Origin: Bacillota bacterium
Lineage (GTDB): Bacteria > Bacillota > Clostridia > Christensenellales > Pumilibacteraceae
Reading direction: 5' to 3'
Assembly (NCBI GenBank): GCA_009783985.1
Contig: WQVM01000008.1
Coordinates: 1-36,706, forward strand
DNA: 36,706 nt
Shown here: piece after piece, positions 15,638 through 23,591 of the stretch
How the letters are laid out: every line of letters starts with the position of its first letter
Position numbering within the stretch: position 1 is the first letter of the stretch
Position numbers and translations under genes: made by a program
The notes under the pieces: generated by a model
What the model was told of the DNA's origin: nothing
The model's database searches: none
What the model saw: the letters and a program-made list of their open reading frames with translations, nothing else

Positions 15638-17042
15638 TCTTTCTTTGATGACCGATTTGTATCAGCTTACTATGCTTAACGGTTACTATGCTAGCGGTAA
15701 GCAGGATGATGAGGCTGTTTTTGACTTATTTTTGAGACAGCAAGTTGTGACCAGTAGTTATGCTATTACTGCAGGACTTGAGCAAGTTATTGATTATATC
15801 CGCAATCTCAAGTTTGACAAAGAAAGTATAGCATATCTAAAGAGTCTCAAAATATTTGATAGTAAATTTTTGAAGTATCTAGAGGGGTTGCGTTTTGAGG
15901 GTGATATTTGGGCGATTCCGGAGGGAGCGGTAGTTTTTGCAGGTGAGCCACTAATTACAGTCAAAGCCTCCCTAGCACAAGCACAACTGATAGAAACAGC
16001 ACTCCTCAACATTATCAATCATCAGACAATAATCGCCACCAAAGCCTCTCGTATAGCGTGGGCGGCGCACAAATCTCCTGTAATAGAATTTGGTTTAAGG
16101 CGAGCACATAGTCCTGACGCAGGTATATACGGGAGCAGGGCGGCGGTAATCGGTGGTGTGACAAGTACCAGCAATGTGCTTTCTGCTAAGTTATTCGGTT
16201 TGCGAGCAAAGGGGACACACGCACATTCGTGGGTAAAATCCTTTGACACAGAGCTGTCTGCATTTGAAGCATATGCTGAGGTGTTTAAGGATAATTGCTT
16301 GCTCCTAGTCGATACTTACGATACTCTCAAAAGCGGTGTGCCTAATGCAATAAAAGTCTTTGACAAACTCAAAGCAAGCGGTCATAAGCCTGTGGGTATT
16401 AGACTTGATAGCGGTGACCTAGCATACTTATCAAAAAAAGCCCGTGCTATGCTAGATTCGGCAGGGCATAAAGATGTGTTAATATATGCCAGCGGTGATA
16501 TTGATGAAAATGTTATTCAAAGTTTGAGCTTGCAAGGGGCAAAAATAGATGCGTGGGGAGTCGGAACGCGGCTTATTACGGGTGACGGGGTCGGGCTTAA
16601 CGGAGTATACAAGTTAGCCCAAATCAATGGTAAGCCAAAAATGAAAGTCAGCGATTCTATTCAGAGGGCTACCAATCCGGGTCACAAAAAGCTGTATCGA
16701 ATCTACGAAAAAAAAGGCGGCAAAGCATTTGCAGATGTAATAACACTAGAAGGAGAGGTTTTGGATAAACCGTTAATTCTTACGCATCCTGTCGAGCGGT
16801 GGAAAACAACGACCCTAGACGATTATACGGCTAAGGAATTGCAAGTGCCGATATTTAAGAAGGGTAAACTAGTCTACAAAAGTCCGAGCGTGAGTGACAT
16901 TGCCACTTATTCGGCAAAATGCAAAACAACCTTTTGGGACGAATATTTTAGGATAACTAATCCTCAGATTTATAAAGTTAATTTATCGGATAAACTATAC
17001 GAATTGAAAAACAATATGATTTTAAAGGAGACGGACTGTTAA
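15627..17042 (+). CDS. pncB: Nicotinate phosphoribosyltransferase
   Basis: The 471-aa product matches NAPRTase, which converts nicotinate and PRPP to nicotinate mononucleotide in NAD salvage. Landmarks are the N-terminal LMTDLYQLTMLNGYY, then EFGLRRAHSPDAG (residues 154-166) with the catalytic region, GTHAHSWV, LLVDTYDT, GIRLDSGDL and ASGDIDE, followed by WGVGTRLITG. The length fits the family. The gene overlaps the preceding membrane protein gene and is followed after 2 nt by the DivIVA-domain gene. Confidence 0.96.
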   Translation: MMSNLSLMTDLYQLTMLNGYYASGKQDDEAVFDLFLRQQVVTSSYAITAGLEQVIDYIRNLKFDKESIAYLKSLKIFDSKFLKYLEGLRFEGDIWAIPEGAVVFAGEPLITVKASLAQAQLIETALLNIINHQTIIATKASRIAWAAHKSPVIEFGLRRAHSPDAGIYGSRAAVIGGVTSTSNVLSAKLFGLRAKGTHAHSWVKSFDTELSAFEAYAEVFKDNCLLLVDTYDTLKSGVPNAIKVFDKLKASGHKPVGIRLDSGDLAYLSKKARAMLDSAGHKDVLIYASGDIDENVIQSLSLQGAKIDAWGVGTRLITGDGVGLNGVYKLAQINGKPKMKVSDSIQRATNPGHKKLYRIYEKKGGKAFADVITLEGEVLDKPLILTHPVERWKTTTLDDYTAKELQVPIFKKGKLVYKSPSVSDIATYSAKCKTTFWDEYFRITNPQIYKVNLSDKLYELKNNMILKETDC

Positions 17043-17044
17043 TC

Positions 17045-17926
17045 ATGGGTAAAAAAACAAAGTATATTAATAAGCAAAAATTTAGTATTGTCAAAAAAGG
17101 ATACTCACCGGGCGAAGTTGACGAATTTATCGCAAGGCTTGAGGATAATTTTGAGCAGGTTTTGAGAGAACAAAAGACCCGTATTTTTGAGCTTAAAAAT
17201 CAACTAACCGAAACCGAAAACAAGGTTGCGTCCTATGACAAAATGAGCGGACGGGTAGGCGAGGCTATAATCGAGGCTGTATCAAAAGCCGAGCAAATAG
17301 AAAAATACAATATGCAAAAACTTCAGTTTGAGATAGAACAGCTTAAAGCTTTTCATGCTAGGTGGCAAGAGTATTACCTAAGGATTATGAATAGGTATCC
17401 GCTTGATGATGATTTGGCTAATGTCAAAAAAGTCAATGCCGAAATGACCCGTATACTTAACACTCCGCAAAAATCAACCGAAGAAATCAAAGCTATGTTT
17501 GATGCGGATTATCAATCACAAACAACTAGACTTAACGAGCAACAAAAAGCCGAAAAGAGTGTCAAAAAAGTTGCCCCGTCGGTAAAATCTAAGCCTGCAC
17601 CAAAACCGCCAAAAGCTGTAGAAACTCCGCCACCAACCCAAAAAACTAAGCCACAAGGCAACATAACAGTCAAGGCTTACGAAGAGCCAATGTCTGTCGA
17701 AAAAATAGACCAATTACTTAGCAAATTTTTTCCGCTTGACGCAGGTCAAGAGACACCACGGTCAGAAAAAGGAGGCAAGTTTGACCCAATGAAAAAAATA
17801 GACAACCATTACAAAGCCGAAACAAACAAAGGTGAAGAAACAGGCTTTAGCCTACAAGAAGCCCTCCGCCCAAAACAAAGCCTAGAAGACATCCTAAAAG
17901 ACCTAGGCGTAAACGGCGACGAGTAA
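17045..17926 (+). CDS. DivIVA-domain coiled-coil protein
   Basis: The 293-aa product opens with a DivIVA-type N-terminal domain: FSIVKKGYSPGEVDEFIARL with the characteristic GY..EVD.F, then a coiled coil of about 100 residues. The second half is a Pro/Lys-rich linker (KPAPKPPKAVETPPPT) and a short conserved C-terminal tail ending LEDILKDLGV. DivIVA proteins bind curved membrane at poles and septa and recruit partners in division or wall synthesis. A strong Shine-Dalgarno (AAAGGAG) overlaps the pncB end, so it belongs to the pepF-pncB operon. Confidence 0.85.
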   Translation: MGKKTKYINKQKFSIVKKGYSPGEVDEFIARLEDNFEQVLREQKTRIFELKNQLTETENKVASYDKMSGRVGEAIIEAVSKAEQIEKYNMQKLQFEIEQLKAFHARWQEYYLRIMNRYPLDDDLANVKKVNAEMTRILNTPQKSTEEIKAMFDADYQSQTTRLNEQQKAEKSVKKVAPSVKSKPAPKPPKAVETPPPTQKTKPQGNITVKAYEEPMSVEKIDQLLSKFFPLDAGQETPRSEKGGKFDPMKKIDNHYKAETNKGEETGFSLQEALRPKQSLEDILKDLGVNGDE

Positions 17927-17936
17927 ATAGTGGAGA

Positions 17937-17945
17937 TGATATAAT
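17937..17945 (+). promoter_or_regulatory. Extended -10 promoter placing +1 at a start codon
   Basis: TG-A-TATAAT (17937-17945) is an extended -10 element. The ATG of the GH20 gene begins exactly 6 nt after TATAAT, so the expected start of transcription coincides with the A of the ATG. There is no Shine-Dalgarno site. Confidence 0.6.
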
Positions 17946-17951
17946 ACAATT

Positions 17952-18814
17952 ATGAAGTTTAACAAAATTGGGCTAATGTTGGATTGCTCACGAAATGCCG
18001 TTGCTACGGTTGACACACTTAAGGAATTGCTTGATAAGATGGCATTGATGGGATACAACCGATTGCAGTTGTATACTGAGGACACTTACGAAATTAAAGA
18101 ATACCCTAATTTTGGGCATATGCGTGGCAGGTATTCGGGTGAGGAACTTAAAGATATTGACGCTTATGCGGCAAGCAAAGGCATTGAGCTTATGCCGTGC
18201 ATACAAGTTTTGGCACACCTTAATCAAATATTCCGTTGGTCGGAATTTGAATCAATAAATGATTGTAATGATATTTTGCTTGTTGATGAGCCAGAAACAT
18301 ATAAACTTATTGAAAATATGTTTAGGTCGCTAGCAGAGAATTTTGTTAGCCGTAATGTCAATATAGGCTGTGATGAGGCGCATATGGTGGGTTTAGGCAA
18401 ATTTCTTAACCGCTACGGCTATCAAGATCGTTTTGAAATTGTCAATCGCCATCTTAGAAAAGTTTTGGATATTGCCACTCGCTATGGATTTAGATGCTCT
18501 ATGTGGAGTGATATGTATTTTAGGCTTGCTTTTGACGGCGATTATTACAAAAACTCGGACAAGCCTATACCGCCAGAAGTATTAGAGCGTATCCCAAAAA
18601 ATATTTCATTGATTTATTGGGATTATTACAGCACAGACATAGAGCATTACCGCAAAATGTTTATTCGGCACAATGGTTGCGCGAAAATAAGTCGTTTGGA
18701 CTTGAGGTGCAAGATATGCGTATAGGAGGGTTGATGCGTAGAGTTGAGTCTTGCAGGTTGAGACTCAAAGAATATTGCACTGGCAAGAAAACAAAACTCA
18801 AAAAACGGACATAA
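17952..18814 (+). pseudogene. GH20 beta-N-acetylhexosaminidase, broken
   Basis: The first open stretch (17952-18725) reads as a GH20 catalytic domain, with the catalytic Asp-Glu pair at residues 141-142 (NIGCDEAH) and segments such as YNRLQLYTEDTYEI and LIYWDYYS. After HYRKMF (about 18660) homology stops. In another frame the text resumes as AQWLRENKSFGLEVQDMRIG and GLMRRVESCRLRLKEYC, typical of the far C-terminus of this family. A large internal segment, including the substrate-binding tryptophan region, is therefore gone and the frame is broken. Possible further remnants run to about 18960 in other frames. It sits at the left end of the carbohydrate region. Confidence 0.8.
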
Positions 18815-18973
18815 GCCCAAAAAACCTTATGTTAGCTTTGTTAATTTACCTATCAAGCCTAAACTGTAATTATTTGATAGCAATAAAACCAACCATATCT
18901 TTAGCAAACATATTGATGAGGTGTTTTTCAATCTCAATATACCAAGTGTTGTTTGAGTTGGCATATTTTTGGG
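18815..18973 (+). other. Degenerate stretch after the GH20 pseudogene
   Basis: Short protein-like readings such as KPYVSFVNLPIKP and SNKTNHIFSKHIDEVFFNL appear in one frame but are interrupted by stops. They suggest residue of a decayed gene. No intact gene is present. Confidence 0.35.
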
Positions 18974-19002
18974 TTGTCAAATAGTTTTTTGTGTGCTAAT
19001 AT
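18974..19002 (+). promoter_or_regulatory. Promoter for a leaderless DJ-1-like transcript
   Basis: TTGTCA (18974-18979), a 17-bp spacer and TAATAT (18997-19002) put the expected +1 at 19009, which is the A of an ATG. There is no ribosome binding site. Confidence 0.65.
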
Positions 19003-19008
19003 ATGGAT

Positions 19009-19521
19009 ATGTTAAAGACAAAAAAAGTGATTTTGTTGGTTCATGATAAGGTTGAGGATATGGAAATCAATTATCCTTATTATCGGCTGATAGAGGCGGG
19101 TTTTGAAGTGGATATAGCAGGAGAGAAAGAGGGGGCGGTTTATTACGGCAAATATGGATATCCCACAACTGCGACGAAGAGCTTTGATAATATTGACTAT
19201 AAAAATTATGATGGGATAATAATTCCCGGGGGTTATGCTCCTGATAAATTAAGACGATATGAAAAAGTGTTGGAGATGGTAAAGTATTTTGACGATAGCA
19301 AAAAGCCTATTGGGCAGATATGTCATGCCGGTTGGGTGTGTATAAGTGCAAAGATTTTTAAGGACAGACAGGCGACAAGTTTTTTTGCCATAAAAGACGA
19401 CCTAGTTAATGCAGGTGCAAAATGGATTGACAAAGCTGTTGTGGTGGACAAGAATTTAGTATCGGCACAAACGGAAAAAGACTTGCCAGAGTTTATGAGA
19501 GAGTTTTTGAAATTATTATAG
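19009..19521 (+). CDS. DJ-1/PfpI family protein
   Basis: The 170-aa product is a class I glutamine-amidotransferase-like protein of the DJ-1/PfpI group, whose members act as glyoxalase/deglycase-type repair enzymes or proteases. It has KKVILLVHDKVEDMEINYP at the N-terminus, the YDGIIIPGGYAPDKLRR strand-turn, and the nucleophile elbow GQICHAGWV with the Cys at residue 105. The ATG at 19003 is also in frame, but the promoter position argues that the transcript starts at the second ATG (19009), as no Shine-Dalgarno exists. Confidence 0.9.
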   Translation: MLKTKKVILLVHDKVEDMEINYPYYRLIEAGFEVDIAGEKEGAVYYGKYGYPTTATKSFDNIDYKNYDGIIIPGGYAPDKLRRYEKVLEMVKYFDDSKKPIGQICHAGWVCISAKIFKDRQATSFFAIKDDLVNAGAKWIDKAVVVDKNLVSAQTEKDLPEFMREFLKLL

Positions 19522-19602
19522 AAGTTTTGTATCCACTAATTTAGCATGCTTTCGGACAAATAATAAATCAGCAAACATTTATAACAATAGGAGTAATATA
19601 AA

Positions 19603-21354
19603 ATGTTCAAAGGTTACAACAACTATGATAAGTATCCGTGCAAAGAAGTCAAGGGTTTTGACGGAGAAGTTTATATAGGATATCAGAAAATTGCAGACGA
19701 ATTGAAAAAAGCTCTGAAAGGCAACCAAAAATCTGTAATTACACTAGAGTTTTATCCGGGAGTAAATAAGAAAGAAGTTATGAAAGGACTTGCATCATTG
19801 GGTGCGACTGTTTTTGATGCGGAAAAGTGTATGGTAAGTGATGCCGAGTACAAAAAACTTATTCATCAGTATGTTACTGACGACAGAGTTTTTGGGCTAA
19901 TGACTACCAAAAACTTGTCAGACTATTATATAGACAGCAAAATAGAGTCAATGCGTAATAGTATAGATATGGTAAAAAGCGGGATTGTTATCGTGTATGG
20001 GGTCGGTGCGAGTTTGGTAACAGAAGGCGATGTTTTGGTTTATTGCGACCTTGCTAGATGGGAGATTCAGACTAGATTTAGAAAAGGAATGCCCAACTTT
20101 AAGACCAAAAATTCAGATGCACCGCATTTGGCAAAATTTAAGCAAGGGTTCTTTTTTGAATGGCGTGTTGCGGACAGACTAAAACGCAAATTGTTCTGCA
20201 AAATGCATTACTTGCTTGATACGAATGTTGCTAAAAAGCCAAAAATGGTAACGGCAAAAGCATACACCACGGCACTTACAAAATTTTCTACAGAGCCTTT
20301 TAGAACTGTGCCATACTTTGCACCCGAAGTTTGGGGCGGACAATGGATGAAAGAAATCTGCGGATTGGACAAATCCGCTAAAAATTATGCATGGGCTTTT
20401 GACGGGGTAATAGAGGAGAATAGTGTAGCTTTTAAGATAGGCAATGCCAAGATTGAAATACCGGCGGTCAATGCGGTATTTTATAATCCTAGAAAAATGC
20501 TAGGGGACAGAGTTCACGCAAGATTTGGTGATGAGTTCCCGATTAGATTTGACTTTTTGGATACTATGGGCGGTGGCAACCTATCGCTTCAAGTTCACCC
20601 GCTTACAGAGTATATTCAGTCCACTTTTGGTATGCACTATACGCAAGATGAGAGCTATTATCTATTAGACTGCGTAGAGGGTGAGTATATTTATTTGGGT
20701 CTTAAAGAAGGTGTGAACAAGGACGCTTTTATGCGTGATTTGAGAGATGCTCAAAGTGGCAAAATCAAATTTGACGCAGATAAATACATCAACAAATACC
20801 CTGCAAAAAAACACGATCACTATGCAATTCCGGCAGGAACAATACACTGCTCAGCGACGGATACCATGGTGCTTGAAATTAGTGCAACCCCTTATATATT
20901 TACATTCAAGCTGTTTGATTGGGATAGAGTGGGGCTTGACGGATTACCAAGACCTATCCATATAGAACACGGCGAAAAAAATATTCAATGGGATAGGACA
21001 ACGGATTGGGTAAACAAAAACTTAGTCAACGCATTTGAGACGATAAGTGATGCTGACGGAATACTTGAGGAAAAAACAGGCTTGCACGAAAGGCAGTTTA
21101 TCGAGACAAGACGGCATACCTTTGACAAAAAAGTCACGCATAGCACACATGACAGTGTAAATATGCTTAACTTAGTGGAGGGCGAGGAGGCTATTGTAGA
21201 GAGTCCTACAGGTGCGTTTGAACCTTTTGTTGTGCATTATGCCGAGACTTTTGTTATACCCGAAAGCGTTAAGTCGTATACTATCAGTCCGTATGGTAAA
21301 AGCAAGGGGAAGACTCTCAAGACTATTAAGGCTTTTGTAAGAACTAATCCATAA
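19603..21354 (+). CDS. Class I mannose-6-phosphate isomerase-like protein with N-terminal extension
   Basis: The C-terminal two thirds (from about residue 230) match class I phosphomannose isomerases: SLQVHP (residues 328-333) and IPAGTIHCSA (His near 415) provide zinc ligands, and KLFDWDRVGLDG follows. Such enzymes interconvert mannose-6-P and fructose-6-P. The first 230 residues are an added domain beginning MFKGYNNYDKYPCKEV and containing IVYGVGASLVTEGDVLVYCD, with some look of a nucleotide-binding or kinase-like fold but no clear P-loop. A Shine-Dalgarno (AGGAG) is present. It is coupled to the ROK kinase 7 nt downstream, consistent with sugar-phosphate metabolism. Confidence 0.88.
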   Translation: MFKGYNNYDKYPCKEVKGFDGEVYIGYQKIADELKKALKGNQKSVITLEFYPGVNKKEVMKGLASLGATVFDAEKCMVSDAEYKKLIHQYVTDDRVFGLMTTKNLSDYYIDSKIESMRNSIDMVKSGIVIVYGVGASLVTEGDVLVYCDLARWEIQTRFRKGMPNFKTKNSDAPHLAKFKQGFFFEWRVADRLKRKLFCKMHYLLDTNVAKKPKMVTAKAYTTALTKFSTEPFRTVPYFAPEVWGGQWMKEICGLDKSAKNYAWAFDGVIEENSVAFKIGNAKIEIPAVNAVFYNPRKMLGDRVHARFGDEFPIRFDFLDTMGGGNLSLQVHPLTEYIQSTFGMHYTQDESYYLLDCVEGEYIYLGLKEGVNKDAFMRDLRDAQSGKIKFDADKYINKYPAKKHDHYAIPAGTIHCSATDTMVLEISATPYIFTFKLFDWDRVGLDGLPRPIHIEHGEKNIQWDRTTDWVNKNLVNAFETISDADGILEEKTGLHERQFIETRRHTFDKKVTHSTHDSVNMLNLVEGEEAIVESPTGAFEPFVVHYAETFVIPESVKSYTISPYGKSKGKTLKTIKAFVRTNP

Positions 21355-21361
21355 GTAAAAT

Positions 21362-22252
21362 ATGAAAATAGGTATAGATTTAGGCGGTACTAATATTAAG
21401 GTCGGAGTTGTTGACGGGGGGCGGATTGTCTATAAAGACAGTCGACCTACTAATCTTGCGTGGAGTTTTGAGCGAACTGTAGATGAGATAGTCTCTCTTG
21501 TTAAAGTTGTAGTCGAAAAAGCGGGGATAAATGTTAAAAGCTACGGTACAATAGGAATAGGTTCTCCTGGGTTAATTGACACGGTTAAAGGCGAGGTCAT
21601 TTATTCAAATAATATTAAATGGAAAAATGCGCCGCTTGCTAAAGAGTTGCAAGGACATTTAGGCGTTCCTATAAAAATACACAACGATGCTAAAGTCGCT
21701 GCGCTTGGAGAGGCGGTATTCGGTGCGGGAAAAGATTTCAAAAAATCGATATTGTTGACTTTAGGTACGGGCGTTGGCGGCGGCGTGATAAAAGACGGGA
21801 AAATTGAAAAAACACAAGCCGCGGCGGGAGCGCTTTTTGGTCATATGTCAATTGATTATAACGGTCGGTTATGTACTTGCGGTCGGCACGGGTGCTTAGA
21901 AACATATGCGTCGGCGACTGCTCTTATTGCAGATGCTAAAGCGGTTATGAAAGTCGGCAATCTTGACGGCAAAGCTATTTTTGATGCGTATAGGCAAGGC
22001 AATAAAGCGGCAAAAGTAGTTGTGGATAATTATATTAAATACTTGGGAGAGGGAGTAGTAAGTATCATTAATATTTGCTGTCCAGATGCTATCATATTAG
22101 GCGGGGGATTAAGCGGAGCCGGAGATATCTTGACAGTAAGACTTAAAGAGTATATCAAAGATAAGATATTTGGAGCAAAGCATATAGCGGTTGATATTAT
22201 AGTATCAAAGCTAGGCAATGACGCCGGAATAATCGGAGCAAGTTTACTATAA
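21362..22252 (+). CDS. ROK family sugar kinase
   Basis: The 296-aa product is a ROK kinase. It has the ATP-binding start IGIDLGGTNIKVGVVDGG, the active-site IKIHNDAKVAALGEA, LTLGTGVGGGVI, and the zinc-binding signature CTCGRHGCLETYAS (Cys171, Cys173 and Cys178). It lacks the HTH domain of ROK repressors, so it is an enzyme, probably phosphorylating glucose, mannose or an N-acetyl hexosamine. It follows the isomerase-like gene closely and converges on the regulator gene, with only 3 nt between them. Confidence 0.92.
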   Translation: MKIGIDLGGTNIKVGVVDGGRIVYKDSRPTNLAWSFERTVDEIVSLVKVVVEKAGINVKSYGTIGIGSPGLIDTVKGEVIYSNNIKWKNAPLAKELQGHLGVPIKIHNDAKVAALGEAVFGAGKDFKKSILLTLGTGVGGGVIKDGKIEKTQAAAGALFGHMSIDYNGRLCTCGRHGCLETYASATALIADAKAVMKVGNLDGKAIFDAYRQGNKAAKVVVDNYIKYLGEGVVSIINICCPDAIILGGGLSGAGDILTVRLKEYIKDKIFGAKHIAVDIIVSKLGNDAGIIGASLL

Positions 22253-22255
22253 TAT

Positions 22256-23350
22256 TTAATTGATTTTTTTTACCGAGTTTCCTTCTATAAGTTTACAACT
22301 GACAGTATTATTACGGAATGACGGCGGACGGCTGTTAATTATATCAACTACTGTTTGAGCGGCGGCGTGTCCAAGCGATTGAGGACGTTGGTCTATATAA
22401 TGCGGAGTAAAAGGTAAAAAGTTTTTATAAGCGAACCACTCGTTATCATAAACGATTATTGATATATCATCGGGTACGCGAATATTGTATTTTGTAACGG
22501 CTTCAAATAAATGCGGCATATGGAAGCTGCTGCATGAGATAATTACCGCGGTCATATATTTTGATTTTGTCAAAAAGTCACCAAACTGCTTTGTTATATC
22601 TTTGTCATTTTCAATAGTTAAAATAAGGTCGTGTCTAAGAGAAATCTTTTTTTCAATCATGGCTTGCTCATACCCTTTATAACGCTGTTCGAGCAAATTT
22701 ATATCGTGATGCGTATCTCTTATAAATCCAATATAGCGATGACCGTATTCGGATAAATAATTGAATGCGTCAAAACTAGATTGAAAATGGTCGCTTGTTA
22801 TACTCGTAACTTCAACTCCGCTAATGATTCGGTCTAAGAAAACCATAGGGAAATTACTAAGAGCCAGTCTAAGCAAACCTTTGTTATATAGATGCCCGTC
22901 AACCGATAAGACAATAAGACCTATGACACCTATATTGCGGGTATGGGCAAGCAAAAAACTTTCGGTATCTTGATTATTGTTGCTATGCAAAATTAACAAA
23001 GGCATACCGATTTTATCTAAATGCGCCGAAATACCTTTAACAATATCCGTAATAAATGTCGAATTAAAATTAGGGAGCATTAAACCTATGCTGGCGCGGT
23101 TGTCAAGATTACTGTTATATTTTGCGTCAAAATTCGGATTGACAATAAAAGTACCTTTGCCTTGTCTTCTAAAAAGTTTGCCTGATTCGACCAAATTATT
23201 AATAGCGTTTTTAGCGGTAATTCTAGACACATCAAACTTTGTGGCAAGCTGATTTTCGGAAGGCATACGGTATTTAATAATCATCTTATTTTTTTCAATA
23301 AGTTGCTCTAGATAATCAATTATTTCTTTATATAAGAATTTTTTGCTCAT
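22256..23350 (-). CDS. GntR/LacI-type transcriptional regulator (AraR-like)
   Basis: The 364-aa product joins a GntR winged helix (FLYKEIIDYLEQLIEKNKM, then RMPSENQLATKFDVSRITAK and RRQGKGTFIV) to a LacI/PurR-type periplasmic-binding-like sensor (IGLMLPNF near residue 70, FLDRIISGVEVTSI, YIDQRPQSLGHAAAQTVVDI). This is the AraR architecture, in which sugar binding releases DNA. The start is set at MSKKFLYKE: the longer frame adds a hydrophobic stretch with no ribosome site, and a promoter places +1 at this ATG. It is divergent from the ABC transporter genes, its likely targets. Confidence 0.9.
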   Translation of the reverse strand: MSKKFLYKEIIDYLEQLIEKNKMIIKYRMPSENQLATKFDVSRITAKNAINNLVESGKLFRRQGKGTFIVNPNFDAKYNSNLDNRASIGLMLPNFNSTFITDIVKGISAHLDKIGMPLLILHSNNNQDTESFLLAHTRNIGVIGLIVLSVDGHLYNKGLLRLALSNFPMVFLDRIISGVEVTSITSDHFQSSFDAFNYLSEYGHRYIGFIRDTHHDINLLEQRYKGYEQAMIEKKISLRHDLILTIENDKDITKQFGDFLTKSKYMTAVIISCSSFHMPHLFEAVTKYNIRVPDDISIIVYDNEWFAYKNFLPFTPHYIDQRPQSLGHAAAQTVVDIINSRPPSFRNNTVSCKLIEGNSVKKIN

Positions 23351-23354
23351 AAAT

Positions 23355-23365
23355 ATAACATATAT
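23355..23365. promoter_or_regulatory. Candidate operator half-site (regulator side)
   Basis: ATAACATATAT here is the complement of ATATATGTTAT at 23443-23453. It covers the -10 box of the regulator's own promoter. Possible binding site of the GntR/LacI-type protein. Confidence 0.4.
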
Positions 23366-23385
23366 TAAAAACAAAAAAAAGTCAA
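23357..23385 (-). promoter_or_regulatory. Promoter for a leaderless regulator transcript
   Basis: On the minus strand TTGACT (23385-23380), a 17-bp spacer and TATGTT (23362-23357) are followed by 6 nt and the ATG at 23350, so +1 should fall on the start codon. No Shine-Dalgarno site is present. Confidence 0.6.
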
Positions 23386-23421
23386 GCAAATTATAGCTCA
23401 ATATATCAAGTTTGTTGCAAG

Positions 23422-23453
23422 TTGGTATTTATTTTGTGTCTGATATATGTTAT
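23422..23453 (+). promoter_or_regulatory. Possible transporter promoter with operator motif
   Basis: TTGGTA (23422-23427), an 18-bp spacer and TATGTT (23446-23451) overlap the motif ATATATGTTAT (23443-23453), which also covers the -10 of the divergent regulator gene. The -35 is weak. Confidence 0.4.
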
Positions 23454-23487
23454 TCTAAATACAGTTAAACTAATTTAAAAACAAAAA

Positions 23488-23537
23488 ACCAAAAGGGGTA
23501 CCCCTTTTGGTTGTAAGAAACTAAAAGTTTCTTACAA
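23488..23537. repeat. Tandem perfect palindromes in the transporter leader
   Basis: ACCAAAAGGGGT plus its complement form a perfect 24-bp palindrome (23488-23511). It is followed at once by TTGTAAGAAACT-AAA-AGTTTCTTACAA (23511-23537). On the minus strand the first is followed by a T-rich run and would act as a terminator. On the plus strand both form hairpins in the leader of the permease gene. Confidence 0.8.
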
Positions 23538-23591
23538 CTATATAAACAATGCTTATGATATTTTTGTTCGGGAGAAACAGGTAGTTCGAGA

